A DNA stretch of 64,000 nucleotides from Buxus sempervirens (taxonomy: Eukaryota > Streptophyta > Magnoliopsida > Buxales > Buxaceae). Made by a program: the position numbers and the translations under genes. This document shows positions 1-11,342 of this stretch, piece after piece. The notes under the pieces were generated by a model. The model was not told the DNA's origin. It searched no databases and was given only the letters and a program-made list of their open reading frames with translations. The stretch covers positions 35,290,255-35,354,254 of the forward strand of contig OX387193.1 of the NCBI GenBank assembly GCA_947561395.2, in the 5' to 3' direction. Numbering within the stretch: position 1 is the stretch's first letter; each line of letters begins with the position of its first letter.

Positions 1-301
1 GAGATTGAGAGTTTTAGTACCCATCGATACTAGACTTGATTTATTTGGATTAGATGGTTATATTTATTTTAAGTTTATGATGATGTTAGGTTACACTTTC
101 GCACAATTAAGTTTCCTCATTCTGATAGTTAATGATGAATGGTTTATTTTAAATTTCAGTCTAGTTATATTTGATGATTATATTTATATGGGCCCAGTAG
201 CACCTCGGATTCGGTTGTTGAGCTGGATTCGGGTTGTTACAGTAGCGAATCGGATTTGGGTCAGGTGCCGGTTTGCATTGACCCAGGTTTGGGGGGTTAC
301 A
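1..301 (+). mobile_element. LTR X, 3' end only (family 1)
   Basis: The stretch ends in GGGGGGTTACA, a decayed form of the GGGGCGTTACA terminus shared by the family 1 LTRs here. Its last ~110 bases closely match the tail of LTR S near 23745-23856, including an extra internal GGGTTGTTACA about 60 bases before the real end. The 5' part lies outside the window. It appears to be inserted in the Q LTR, but the left flank is not visible, so no target duplication can be checked. Confidence 0.7.
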
Positions 302-1245
302 ATAGAAGGGGTGTACCTTAGTTATATGAGAGGGGTACCTTTAGATAGGAATGTACCCTAGGTAATATAAGGGGATGTACCTTAGTTGTACAAGAGGGTA
401 CTTTAGTTATATAAGGAGGGCACTTTAGTTATACAAATGGGGTACCTTAATTATATAAGGGGGTGTACCTTAGGTAAAACAAAGGGGTACCTTAGGCAAA
501 TACATGGGGGTACCTTAGTTATATAAAATGGGCACCTTAGCTATATAAGGGGGGTGTACCTTAAGTGAAACAAGGGGGTACCTTAGTTGTATAAGGAGGT
601 GTACCTTAGGTGAAACAAGGGGGTACCTTAGTTATATAAGAGGGGTATCTTAGCTATTTAAGGGGGTACTTTAAGTATACAAGTGGGGTATTTTAAACAA
701 TACAAGGGTGTACTTTAAGTATACAAGTGGGGTACTTTAGACAATACAAGGGTGTACTTTAAGTATACAAGTGGGGTACCTTAGGCAATACAAGTGGGGT
801 ACCTTAGGTATAAAAGGGGGGTACCTTAGGTATTCAAGTAGGGTACCTTAGGTAAAACAAAGGGGTACCATAGGTAAAATAGTGGGGTACCTTAGGTAAA
901 ACAGTAGGGTACCTTAGGTATAATTGGGGGTGTACTTTACTTATGTAAGGGGCTACTCTAACTATATTTGGGAGGGTATCGTAGGTATACAAGGGATACT
1001 TTAGATATACTTGGGAGCTTACTTTAGGTATACAAGGGGATACTTTAGGTAACACTTGGTGGTACTTTAGGAAATACATAGGGGTACTTTGGGTATAATT
1101 GGGGGTACTCTAGTGTTATTTAGGAGGGTACCTCAGGTATACTTTGAAGGTACTTTAGGTACACTTGAGAGGTACTTTGGGTATACTTAGGAGTTACTTT
1201 AGATATTCTTATAGGATACTTTAAGTACACTTGACTCTAATTTTT
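302..1245. repeat. Degenerate ~21-bp minisatellite with GGTACC core
   Basis: Dozens of head-to-tail units of about 20-22 bp follow the pattern GGGGTACCTTAGGTATACAAG. The core GGTACCTTAG is the best kept part; the A-rich part varies and drifts toward GGTACTTTAG at the right end. Open frames across it simply reflect units near a multiple of three and are not believed to be genes. It lies within the LTR of element Q. Confidence 0.85.
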
Positions 1246-1488
1246 CAGAATTTGATTTCTAATTCACTAGATCTAATTGGAGGATACCTTAGATAATTGT
1301 AATTAAGACATAGCATTAACTAAGCTTACCTTAATAACTTCAATAAAGTTCAATTTAATTTCCCTAAATCCTCAAGTGTAATCTACATCTACCTCATCTT
1401 TATAACACAAGTACTTAACTAGTCTAAGAATCCCACTTTATATAATTAAGCTTAATAATTAAGATATAATCCGAGTCGGGGTTTTACA
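302..1488 (-). mobile_element. 3' LTR of element Q (partial)
   Basis: On the reverse strand an LTR begins at 1488 with TGTAAAACCCCGACTCGG, directly after a purine-rich tract. It runs left through AT-rich sequence into the minisatellite and is cut by LTR X at 301. The adjoining internal sequence to the right has the gag remains of the same element. The LTR's 3' end is not in the window. Confidence 0.6.
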
Positions 1489-1501
1489 TTCAACCCCTTT
1501 A
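1489..1501 (-). other. Polypurine tract of element Q
   Basis: Read on the reverse strand this is TAAAGGGGTTGAA, immediately followed by the LTR start TGTAAAACCCC. This is where plus-strand priming occurs in LTR retrotransposons. About 15 bases upstream, AAATTTCGATGACGAAAT resembles the sequence that ends many plant chromovirus pol genes. Confidence 0.55.
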
Positions 1502-2202
1502 CAAAATAAATTTCGTCATCGAAATTTCACCTTGTAGTCCATCAAAATAGAGTAGGATACTTCTTCCTTAACTCTACCTTAGTCTCCTATGTATAGTGAC
1601 AAATTGTTTTAAGAGCTAATCCATTCCAAGAATTTCATCAAACTTCCCAAGAAGTCGACATATCAAATCACTATGTAATTCTAGTTGGCCTAATTTGATC
1701 ATGGCATCCATACACCATTTGGGGCCCTACTAGCCTCTCTTGGTGGGATACACGCCAATAAAATAACCTCAAATAAAGAAGGTGCCAAAACAGCACACAC
1801 ATACATGCTGACAAATCAAAAGTACATGAAGTTTCTTCTAGTGGGATACACACCAACAAAAATGATTGAGATAGATAACAGATTGACCACAATTAAAAAT
1901 GATACCTCTTCTAGTGGGATACACACCAACAGAAGTACAAATCATAGAGATAGATAACAGATTGACCACAATTAAAAATGATACCTCTTTTGGTGAGATA
2001 CACACCAAAAATGATAGAGATAGATAACAGATTGACCACAATTAAAAATGATACCTCTTCTAGTGGGATACGCACCAACAAAATAAACTCAAATAAAGAA
2101 TGTACCAAATCAACATGCACAACACATGCAGAAGAAATCAAAAGAACATAATGCTCCAAAATCATAGAGATAGATAATAGATTGTCCACAATTGAAAATG
2201 AT
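1502..2202 (-). repeat. Element Q 3' noncoding region with ~75-bp tandem repeats
   Basis: Between the end of Q gag and the polypurine tract lies noncoding sequence where protease, reverse transcriptase and integrase would be expected. About 1820-2202 consists of four to five imperfect 70-80 bp units sharing GATAGATAACAGATTGACC and GGGATACACACCAA. A diverged partial unit lies at 1735-1830. I see no pol motif on either strand, so Q looks like a gag-only or internally deleted derivative. Confidence 0.6.
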
Positions 2203-2640
2203 ACCTCCTACTAAAACTGGGGTGTCAGGCTCAGGCTCAGGGTCCTCATAAGTGACTATAGCAAAGGCTCTAGCCTGTGATTGTAGTTGTGGAGCAACTG
2301 GCAGTGGCCTTTGAGGTCCACCTCTGCCTGCTGGCCTACCCTACTGCCTTGGCCCAACTGGTGCTCTTTGACCTATCGTCAGTCTCTGAAATCGAGTAGA
2401 TAGTGCTGCAATAGGTCATGCCCTTCGGGTTTGAAGTGTTTGATATGTGGAGGGATATGGGCACTGGGGTATAAGATGCCCATTTTGTCCACAACGATAA
2501 CATGCTCCTGGTGGTGCTACACAGGGGCCAGGTACATGAAATCTATTGCAATGGGGACATACACCATTAGCTGGCTGATATGGGCACTAAGATATGAGAT
2601 GCCCGTACTGTCCACAGCGATAACATGCCCCTGGCAGTGC
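2203..2640 (-). pseudogene. Element Q gag, zinc-knuckle region (broken)
   Basis: The reverse strand encodes the nucleocapsid part of a Ty3/Gypsy gag. Two CX2CX4HX4C knuckles are visible, CYRCGQYGHLIS*C (stop inside) and CYRCGQNGHLIPQC, separated by a CPHCNRFHVPGPC segment. A basic, Pro/Gly/Arg-rich linker follows, then ARAFAIVTYEDPE, which resembles the gag-protease junction of Tekay/Del chromoviruses. At least two more in-frame stops occur in the linker. The protein would package element RNA. Solo LTR P interrupts it at 2641, and the frame resumes correctly at 5643 reading leftward. The doubled knuckle is unusual and may be a local duplication. Confidence 0.75.
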
Positions 2641-5466
2641 TGTAACGCCCCGGGCCCGGGTTATGTAAATAACCCGTAACACGTCTCCGGAGGTTAAAAT
2701 ATAACACAGGATCGCAATATCAGAGTGAAGGAAAGACATGAATACAACAATAACTAGAAATCAGAGTACGCTAAAATCCCAAACTGAAATAAACTCACAA
2801 GATCGAGTAACTACCCGCAGGAATCTTCCTCTCCAAGAGCTGCTGAAAACAAAACAAAACAATACGGAATGAGATACGAATATCCCAGCGAGCCACACAT
2901 GAATGCACAAAACCATTTAGTTCAGTTCTAAAACATGCCACGGTAAAAGCATACATGGTGACGACAACACATATAATTCGAGTAATCCAACAACATTCCA
3001 ACAATCCAATCGATATAAACGCAAAAATCCATCCTATAACCCCAATTAATAACATCGGTATCAAATCTCGAATCTAGCCATGAAATCACGTATAATCAGG
3101 TAACCATACCTTGAAGAAATCATAATTTCAAATAACTCAAGGTTTCGAAATATTGGAGTGTTTATCATGGGCCACTCCACACCAATAAACCAGCAAATAA
3201 ACATCTCGTTAGAGAAAGTCAAAACCAACATTGGTCAATGTCATGTAATTGCTTAAATTGGATAATCAACATGCGGGAGTGTTTATCATGGGTCACTTCG
3301 GACCAAATTCCGGCCTACTCAGGGTTTCGGAATACTGGAGTGTTTATCATGGGTCACTCCGGACCAAAATTCCGGTCTACTCAGGGTTTCGGAATACTGG
3401 AGTGTTTATCATGGGTCACTCCGGACCAAACTTTCCTTATGGAGGCTCTCAATATAATTTTTAATCCAACAACAAAGCTTAACAACATATAATGCAACAG
3501 CCTCAAGACATACTTATTTTCAAATTATGCTCATAACATCAAGTCCAACAAAAGAAATCAAATCAGAAATATCGGATCTGAAATTTACAGTGTTAATCAT
3601 CTCAGTATTGAAAATATGGAAAACGTGAAACCATTCAATTACTTGGAATTCAGCATGAGCAGAAATTAACTGCTTTTTTCCTAAGCCTCCACTGTTACTT
3701 TTATTTTCTAACCTGGTAATGAAGAGGTTCTAGTGCACCACCCTTTTCCGACCTAAATAATATCTATTCAGGTGTTAGAAATTTCTGTATCAGTAACCAC
3801 CACGAAATAAGTTCATACTAACAATTCGCCGCTCACTTAGTTTATTAATAGGTTTCAAACCATAAATTATCTAATATAACATTTAACTTTGATTAAATTT
3901 ATTAATATGCATTTCATATCTGACGGCCACCTCATTTTCATTACCTACACTTAACTACACTCCTAAAGTAAGTTTATTGATGGTTGAAACAAGTTCTGGT
4001 GGTTTGAGGAGGGGTTAGCTGCACTTGGCTAAGACAACCAGAGTGGCCGCTAACCTTCTTCCCTGGTGTTTAATACTTCTTAAATTTATGGCTTGCATAT
4101 CTGATTCTACAACCATCTAGGTATCATCTACAACATTTAATTAAACTAGTGAAGTAGGCTAATGGTGTGGTAAAACAATTTCGGATGGTTTGACAAATTA
4201 GCCACACCTGGCTAACTAAAAACACTTGGCGCTAACCTCTTAGAGGTTGGCGCCGGTTAGCACCACATGGAAATTTAACTAGCGCTAACCTCCTAAAGGT
4301 TAGCACCAGACTAGCGCAGTTAGCGCCAAATGATCCAAACCTCTGACTCTCTGAAATCTTCGATCCAACCCTTCCGATCGATATTTCTAGTACAATATAG
4401 GTTCCATTAACATTCCTTAACCTTTAGGAACTCATCCAAACATACTTGACCTTAAAGCAATCAAATCCTAATATAGAACTCTAGAATTTGGCATTCGGCA
4501 TGTTCACAGTCGATCTACTTAATTACTAACTATACAAACCATGAAAACTCATATAATGCATCGACAAAATTTGAAAACAGTGCTACTCACCTGATTCGAA
4601 CCTCCTCAAGCTCAGCAACTCCAAGGCTTCGACTGAGTACAAATGGCAACGATTCTAACTCCAAATTTTCTGCCGCTCACCTCTGATCCCAATTCCTCTA
4701 CCAAAAGTTCCAGATTTGATTAGATCTGGATGAAATCTAGATTCCTTTAACAATTTGTTCACAATGATCAAGCTAATTTTCTCTTACCTGATCTCTCCAA
4801 ACGAATTGACTGAATTCTGCAACCTCCAACCACTGCAACCTCCGACAGCAGAATTCCACTACTGATTTAACTCTAAGCCACCTTAATTTTACAATCTCCA
4901 CTCACCTTCTTCTCTCCTTCTCGATCTTGTTGAATTTCGGCAAAAATTCTCTTCTCCGACCAATCCGAGCGAAACCCAAAACTTCATATACGACCTTTAC
5001 TTATAAGTTTCTGTTAGCGCTCAAATGCCAACCTCAAATCATGATCTGTTGTGTGCTCACCCACAACCTCTTCCTACATTAACAATTCTTTAACACCCGA
5101 TTCAATGATTGCCTCTTCACCTAATCACCTACCTTAGCACCCTACTAAATAAAAAAAATAATTTTAAACATAATAATGATTCAGATTATCATTTTAACCA
5201 CAACTAATTTTAATTTACTTCCTTCCGCACTTAATTTAGTTAAATCCCCAAATTACCCTTTTAACGCTACACCACAGAACCGCCAAAACCCAACCCATGA
5301 AAATCAAATAACCGATCTTTCCTTTTAATAATAATTCATCTTATCTAAATTTTGAATTTTAATGTTAAATAATTTCCTTTCCCCATTTTCTAAAATTTCC
5401 ACTAATTAAATGAATTAACACACAAAAATCTAATTTTCAATGTTATTAAAAATTCGGGATTTCATA
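2641..5466 (-). mobile_element. Solo LTR P (family 1), inserted in Q gag
   Basis: The element is 2826 bp. Its reverse-strand end is CCCGGGGCGTTACA at 2641; its start at 5466 reads TATGAAATCCCGAATTTT, so the usual TG has become TA. Flanks are AGTGC and GGTGC, a target duplication with one A/G difference. Inside are the family's cassette: predicted donor, a GC-rich GCGCTAACC motif cluster (4210-4330), three ~60-bp repeats with GGCCTACTCAGGGTTTCGG (3290-3420), a hairpin and a predicted acceptor. No coding capacity is visible. Confidence 0.88.
2843..4590 (-). other. Predicted intron inside LTR P
   Basis: The reverse strand has donor CAG/GTGAGTAGCAC (4590-4580) and acceptor TTTTGTTTTCAG (ends 2843). 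The hairpin GGGATATTCGTATCTC (UUCG loop) is at 2871-2886. The segment GTGTGGCTCGC at 2888-2898 can pair with the donor at 10 of 11 positions, counting G-U. Splicing itself is inferred. Confidence 0.5.
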
Positions 5467-5643
5467 GGTGCTACACAGGGGCCAAGTACATGAAATCTAC
5501 TATAATGAGGACATACGCCATTATCTGGCCTGTCACTCTGCCCTCCAGGTGGCCCTACTCCTCTATATCTCCTTTGCTTATCATACCCAATCCTCTGTCG
5601 CTTATCTCCCCCATACCTCAGATCTGCATTGGGTCGGGGTGGC
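5467..5643 (-). pseudogene. Element Q gag, middle fragment
   Basis: The reverse strand encodes a basic Arg/Gly-rich stretch (GGDKRQRIGYDKQRRYRG) followed by CPHYSRFHVLGPCVA, the first half of a chromovirus nucleocapsid motif with one Cys replaced by Tyr. It joins in frame to the 2203-2640 fragment once P and its duplication are removed. It joins the 7511-7856 fragment on its N-terminal side once solo LTR N is removed. Confidence 0.72.
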
Positions 5644-7510
5644 TGTAACTCTTCGAATCCGGGTTCCTTTTTTTTTGACTCAAATCAAGGCATTAACTTG
5701 TGGTACATTACAATCAGCTCATAAGATAGAGAAATAAAGAACTAGATTTATCAGAGTGCTAGGAAGCTTAAATTATTCATTAGAACCTGAATCTTTCTAT
5801 TACATCAATTAATCAAATAGACGGCAACTACAATTTAACTAACTCTTAAATTCTACCAAATCATCTATTATTAATCCAAGGAAATAAAAACATCTATTAT
5901 TAATCTAAGCAGGTAAGGGTCTCCGCCACCAAGCGGGTAAAGGTCTCTGCCACTAAGCGGGTATGGGTCTCCGCCACCAAGCGGGTATGGGTCTCCGCCA
6001 CCAAGCGGGTAAAGGTCTTCACCACAAAGCGGGTATGGGTCTCTGCCACCAAGCGGGTAAAGGTCTTCGCCACCAAGCGGGTATGGGTCTCCACCACCAA
6101 GCGGGTATGGGTCTCTGCCACCAAGCAGGTTATCAATAAAACTGGCCACCAAGCCAATATACAAATAATTCTCATTCTAATATTATTTATGACATAGTAG
6201 GTTCATACTTAATTGATAATTCAAAATCTTGTTCCAAAACAGCTCCTTAGTTTAATTATCAATGTATTTAGTTCAGTACAGAAAAATACGCTTAACGTGA
6301 TAACCTGATTTAGTGTTAGATGGATATTTAATCATATAATAAATTGGACCCATAATACACACGCTAAGATGCGGGTCTAATAGTGTATTAATTATATTAA
6401 TATAAAATTCAATTGTTTAATGATATGGTGGGGTCGTTTAAAAATAATAGGAATTAATTAAGGTTTGGTTAAAATATCAAATGTTATTAAGGTTTAGATT
6501 TAGTGGGGGGGGGGGGGGGGGGGAGAATTTACGTATACAATTTAATTTAGGTTTGGGTTAAGTTTTCAAAGTTATTAAGGTTTGGTGAGGGTCAAAAAGG
6601 CAAATGAACGTATTTAAATTTTAGTTTAATTCAATAAAGTAAAAGGGAAATATTTAAGCTTTAGTTTTATTCATAAAGGTAAGGAAAAATATTTAAGATT
6701 TAGGCTTGTAATAATTAAAAGCCTTTAAATTGCTTTTTACATTTTGTACGCCAATGGACGCTTACCTCAATCTCCTAAGCGCCCATTAGCGGCTATGCGT
6801 TACGGAAAACGCGGGTTTTTGTTTAAATAAAAGGGGCGCCTACCGATGCCTAGGTGATGGAGGGGTTGGCGCCCTATGTAGTGCGGCTAATATGAGAATA
6901 AGCAGTGCGATTTTCTCAATTTCAAACGATTTCTACACATATAATCAACAATAATCTAACGAAACATACGCATACATCAACAGGGTGTTACCTACCTCTG
7001 TTCGCTCAAGATCACCTTCTTCCTCCTCTAACCAGCAATCGTTTCCTCTCTTCACAGATGCAAAACGCTCCTGGAATGCTACGAAACCCGTGGTCAAACT
7101 CTCCTCTCCCTCCTTCTCCTCTCGGTCTCTCTCCCATTCATTTTTCCCCTTCTCTATAGCCGCCAAACACACAAAACAAAGACTCATACGAATGGTTTAA
7201 AGCCCTATTTTATTCTCCCCTGATCCCACGCATCGCACTACTATCGGGTTCTATACTTATCCACCAATTAGATTTAATAAGGACCTTTAATCCACACTTA
7301 CCTTGATATCTCACGATCCAACGGTTAGATCTGCGCCAAACTCCTGATCTCTACTATCCACGTGATCATCTATAATTATAATTAAAATCCCTCAATAAAA
7401 TCCTCATCTCCTCAACTTAAGGCTCCATTTTATTATGACAAATTCATTAACATTCAAAATATTCATATTTAATTTAATTTATTTATTTGCTGAAAATTTG
7501 GGGTTTTACA
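5644..7510 (-). mobile_element. Solo LTR N (family 1), inserted in Q gag
   Basis: The 1867-bp element has a perfect GTGGC duplication on both sides. On the reverse strand it starts TGTAAAACCCCAAATTTTC at 7510 and ends GAAGAGTTACA at 5644. It belongs to the same subfamily as LTR M: both share the terminal ~150 bases and a 24-bp tandem array. A predicted donor (GTAGGTAACAC, 6995-6985) follows a cluster of small exon-like pyrimidine-rich sequence, and a GC-rich GCGCCCATTAGCGGC cluster lies at 6748-6850. The acceptor region and hairpin appear deleted, which would explain why N is much shorter than M. A run of 19 G occurs at 6505-6523. Confidence 0.9.
5908..6140 (-). repeat. 24-bp tandem array in LTR N
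   Basis: About ten units of the pattern CGCTTGGTGGCGGAGACCCA plus four bases are arranged head to tail. Because 24 is a multiple of three, two reverse frames stay open across the array and read as octapeptide repeats. I regard these as side effects of repeat length, not genes. The same unit is amplified in LTR M at 13226-13540. Confidence 0.85.
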
Positions 7511-7856
7511 GTGGCACCCTCGGCCTAACCTCCTCCACTTTGCTACTAGTGGAGCCCTCAATGATAGAAGCCTTACGGACCGACTCGTAAAAGTTGGTGT
7601 CCAAAAAGGCCACAACCCACTCTCTAAGATTGGGACGAAGACCTCTCACAAAGTGATTCGTCTTCTTTCTACCGGTATCCACAAGGTGTGAAGCAAACCG
7701 AGACAACTCTAAAAATCTAGCCTCGTATTGTGCAACCGTCAAATTCCCTTGTGATATAGTCATAAATTATAATTCTTTCTGTGCCCTCACTTCCTCAGGG
7801 AAGAACTTGAGATCAAACTGGTTCTTAAACTCCCTACCAGCTCCTACTTTAGAGGC
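7511..7856 (-). pseudogene. Element Q gag, capsid-type domain fragment
   Basis: The reverse strand encodes the conserved retrotransposon gag domain. From 7850 leftward it reads EFKNQFDLKFFPEEVR, then, past one in-frame stop, the classic LTVAQYEARFLELSRFA, then FVRGLRPNLREWV. The pattern F..FFP...R..K..F..L.QG..TV..YE..F..LSRFA is diagnostic of Ty3/Gypsy gag. The start methionine and N-terminus are missing because element R inserted at 7857. The right-hand part is not found elsewhere in the window. Confidence 0.8.
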
Positions 7857-8536
7857 TGTTAGCACCTAATTTTTGCACCCCCAAAATGCAAGAAAATAAA
7901 AATGCCAATTGAAAAGTCAAACCCGGAGGGGTCAAAAAGTTGACTTTTTGATCCACTGAAAATTGATCATCAAACTTCCTCTCCTTGAAAAGAGAATTCT
8001 GACATGATTCCAACGCAACTGAGTTTGCTGGAATCGGAGTCCTGGAGAGCAAGATATGAGCAAAACTGTATTCCGGGGAGTAGTTTTGCACTTCTACTAA
8101 AGAACCTAAATCCGCCACCAAACTTTAGCCCAATGGGTAGGGAATTCCGAGCTGATTCGAACAACACTGAGTTTGCTAAAATCGGACATCGAACGGAAAA
8201 GTTATGGCCGATCAAAGTTTCAGGAAAACTGCCTGTGTGGTGAAAAGCAGAAAATTGCGCAGCAAATAAATATCGAGATTTAAATAATATTTTCATACAA
8301 AATATCTAGATTTTTTTATTAAAATAATCAATAAAATCAAGAAAAATCGGATCAAATCTTGTATATAGACCAAGTTTAATAAGGGGTTTAAAATCCAACA
8401 TTTTTAAAACGTGCGTGACCACATTTGAAGTGCGGACGTGCCTTGACCGCACTTCAAATGCGGTCTCTATAATCATTTCAAAGGACACTTGGTGACAGCT
8501 GGCAGATTTGCTCGGATTTTCGCACATGGGCGGCTC

Positions 8537-8557
8537 GACCGCATTTGAAATGCGGTC
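8537..8557. promoter_or_regulatory. Palindrome upstream of the R promoter
   Basis: Perfect 10-bp arms GACCGCATTT and AAATGCGGTC surround one central base, about 40 bp before the TATA box. Imperfect copies occur at 8408-8466 and 8566-8585. Similar GCGGTY motifs recur at 9990-10085 in the same LTR. A binding-site role is inferred. Confidence 0.5.
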
Positions 8558-8599
8558 AAGGCATGACCACACTTCAAATGCGGTCGCGGAAAAATTGTC

Positions 8600-8607
8600 T
8601 ATAAAAG
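8600..8607 (+). promoter_or_regulatory. TATA box of LTR R
   Basis: TATAAAAG sits at the position where LTRs E, F and G also have a TATA box. It is followed by a pyrimidine-rich leader and an AAG/GTAATAG sequence at ~8862 that could be a donor site. Confidence 0.6.
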
Positions 8608-10905
8608 GGCGTCCCAGCCCCCATTGTTCAAGGTTGGTCCCTCCTTTCCTTCTCCCATGGTCCCCCATGTCCAATGAGCTGTTGAAATCCCCCCTCTATT
8701 ACCCAAGCTCCAAAATCCCTATTTTGCCCTTCAAACCTCTCCTTTTCTTCTTCCTTCTCTTCTTTCAACCCAAGAACAAGGAGAAGGTCACTTTGGAGAA
8801 CCAAGGAAGGAGCTGAAGTGCTGTCCACATCAACAGGAGAACTACCACACCTCAAAACAGGAAGGTAATAGCAAGGTGATACTCCCGGTAAACTTGTATT
8901 CAACATACTTTAAATTCAATTTTTTTTTGTTTACTAAGTTTCTTTCATTATGGACATTGTTATTTGATTCTCACCGTTTGGCTCTCTTGGTGCATGATTC
9001 AAGAGTCCTCGTGGTAAGGGGGACTCCATACGGAAAGATGAGAGGGGGACTCTATTTGTCTAACAAGAAAGGAGTCATCTAAGTAAGTTTTTTTTATTCC
9101 ATTCAATATTCAGGAGGGGACTGTCCTCTTTGCATCCTTGTTGTACCCCTAACTTCCTATCGCCCTCTCTTTTCTTTTGATTAGTTCTTAATCATCAATC
9201 TTGAGCTTATGCATCCATATGGCATACTTAGCTACTTTCCATTAGAAGTGTAGGATGGGGAGTTTCTTTACATTACTCCCAAAGCACATGCCTTGGTTTC
9301 ACTAACACATGCATCCACGTGTATTAATCCATCTTTATTTCTTGTCTTAAATGTTTCTTTTAAGAAGAACACTACACACACATACCTATAGCATGATAAA
9401 GGTGTTTCAAAACTCGTTTTCATCTTGCTTTTTCACTTTCTTCAGACGTCAGCATGAAGTGCTTTGTTTTCAACACACAAGAGCATGCCTTTTATGTCAC
9501 TGTCATCTTTTGCACATTTGGTCCACCTTTAAGAACACAATTGGGTTTCTTGAGAGACCTTCTTTACTTTATGGTATCAAGTACTCCATCTTAGAACACA
9601 CATGTGTCATGGGTTTCTCATGTTAGGAAGGTGAACGATCATGAAGTGGGTTTGGGATGAATGAAAACCATTTGTGGTCTCTTGAGCCATGTTTAGTCCC
9701 TCAAGCGAAGGAGTTGAAATGTTAGGAACATCAAAGGGAAGCAGACATTAAAGTTCTTTTGGTGGTTTCCCAGCTTCCATTTCAAGGACCGGAAGGACCC
9801 AAAGCTATTTGATGGTTCCCGTTTGCAGAACAACAAGACATGAGAAACTTGAGCTCAAAATAGACATTTTAGCGGTTTTGAGGAGGTTCTGGTGGCCACA
9901 GAATTCGGCAAACAGCAAGAAGAAACCGGCAAACCAAGTCCGGCCGGCGTTCCGGCCATTTTCGAAAACTGGGCCGAACTGCATACTTAGTGCGGTTCGA
10001 GCTTGACCGCACTTCATATGCAGTCAGGCTTGAACCGCATTGGCTCTGCGGTTCAGCCCAGACCGCATTGTATATGCGGTTTGTTTTGTAATTAATTAAA
10101 AAATCAAATTTTCGGACCCGGTTGGACCCGAGCCGACTTGACTTGATATAATCCAAACCCGTGAGGCTTTGTGGGTCAACCTAAGCCTGTTTTGAGACCA
10201 TGGGCCCATCTGGGCCCACCAAGGCTCAGTGGGCCTTCCAACGGAGCCCGCTACCAGTCCGGCCCAAACCAAGCCCGTTTTCAATAACTGGGCCAAAGGC
10301 TACTTGATTAACAAGCCCGTTTTCAATAACTGGGCCAAAGGCTACTTGATTAACTACCCTTGGGAGAAGACCAAGCCCATTGGGGCCTTAAAAATGTTTA
10401 ACCCACTTAACTTACATGTTTAATTAAACTTTAAACAAAATGACCCAATCCAATAAGGGTTACCCCAATAACCCTAACTGGGTCGTGGGCTCGAGCCCAA
10501 CTTGGGGTTCCCACGGGCCTTCCAACGAGGCCCATATTCGACCCACTTAAACCAACAAAAGATAAAAAAAAGATAGAATCAAATTAAAGGGGACTTACAC
10601 CTTCAATGGTCCCCACCAGACTTACAAAGATACATGCTGGGATAGGAAAAGGTGAGATAGTTGACTCAAAACCAGGGAGACCTGAGGGACCCGTTAACCC
10701 GATGGGGCGGGCCGGGGTGTCTTCAAACTTCCTCAAATGTAACCGAGAACTTGCCCGAATCTTTGATGAGCCGCAGACCAATCACATTAGACCTGAATAA
10801 GTACCCTGGTGTCTGCCTGCACCTCATCAGGCAGTGGTGAGTTCGAATGTTCCGAGGTACGCATCCTGTATGCGCCTCGTCGTAAGAAATCAGGTGCGCA
10901 CAGCT

Positions 10906-10923
10906 TGACGACTTTGCTAGAGA
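10906..10923 (+). other. Primer binding site of element R (tRNA-Arg type, decayed)
   Basis: TGACGACTTTGCTAGAGA begins three bases after the LTR. From memory, the complement of plant tRNA-Arg 3' ends, used by Tat/Ogre elements, is TGGCGACTCCGCTGGGGA. The two agree at 13 of 18 positions. All five differences are C-to-T or G-to-A transitions, as expected from decay of methylated DNA. Confidence 0.6.
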
Positions 10924-11342
10924 CCCTCAACCCAATCGAACCCTGGTTAGAAAAGAGTCAACTTAATTGGATATGGGCAGATCTAGAAAGTACTCTTTGT
11001 CCAACTTTAATGAATTACGGAACACACGTAATTATGTGATTCTGAAGGGTCCTCTCAAACGGACTCGATAATTGCCTAAGGTAAGTGGATTTTAATGGGA
11101 CCACTGTGAGCCTTCCACTTACCTGGGGACCCACATAGACATCATATTGCGTGCCGATTTTGTACTTTCACTATAAACGAGACATAGGGGAACCCTTTAT
11201 CAACCCAATATCCAAAACTCACCCGATTAGACACAGCACTCTGCCAACTGCACACACAGGCACCTCACCACACCGTGGATGACTTTATAACTGCATAGGG
11301 TGACACGCACGAGGGAAACTGCATGAATGATCTGACCAGAAT
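10924..11342 (+). mobile_element. Leader of element R, first part
   Basis: Noncoding internal sequence lies between the primer site and solo LTR M. I see no credible ORF or RNA gene in it. It continues at 14686 after M. Confidence 0.5.

Larger units (their letters stand above)
7857..10902 (+). mobile_element. 5' LTR of Tat-like element R (family 2)
   Basis: The LTR is 3046 bp, starting TGTTAGCACCTAATTTTTGC and ending GGTGCGCACA. It aligns in order with LTRs E, F, G and J: GTTGACTTTTTGATC near 7935, CGCAACTGAGTTTGC near 8021, TATA box at 8600, a GGGCCC-rich zone at 10190-10520, and a conserved last ~200 bases from GGGACCCGT. A primer site follows the LTR at 10906, so this is a 5' LTR and not a solo copy. 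The left flank is GAGGC; the matching flank is not in the window. Confidence 0.82.

Noticed and set aside
834..1079. Open frame with tyrosine/proline-rich repeats on the reverse strand
   Set aside because: It is produced by the 21-bp minisatellite, whose unit length keeps frames open; there is no start context or homology.
5871..6175. Two overlapping octapeptide-repeat frames (PLGGGDPY-like and RLVAETHT-like)
   Set aside because: They come from the 24-bp LTR array read in two frames; the same array exists in M with broken frames.
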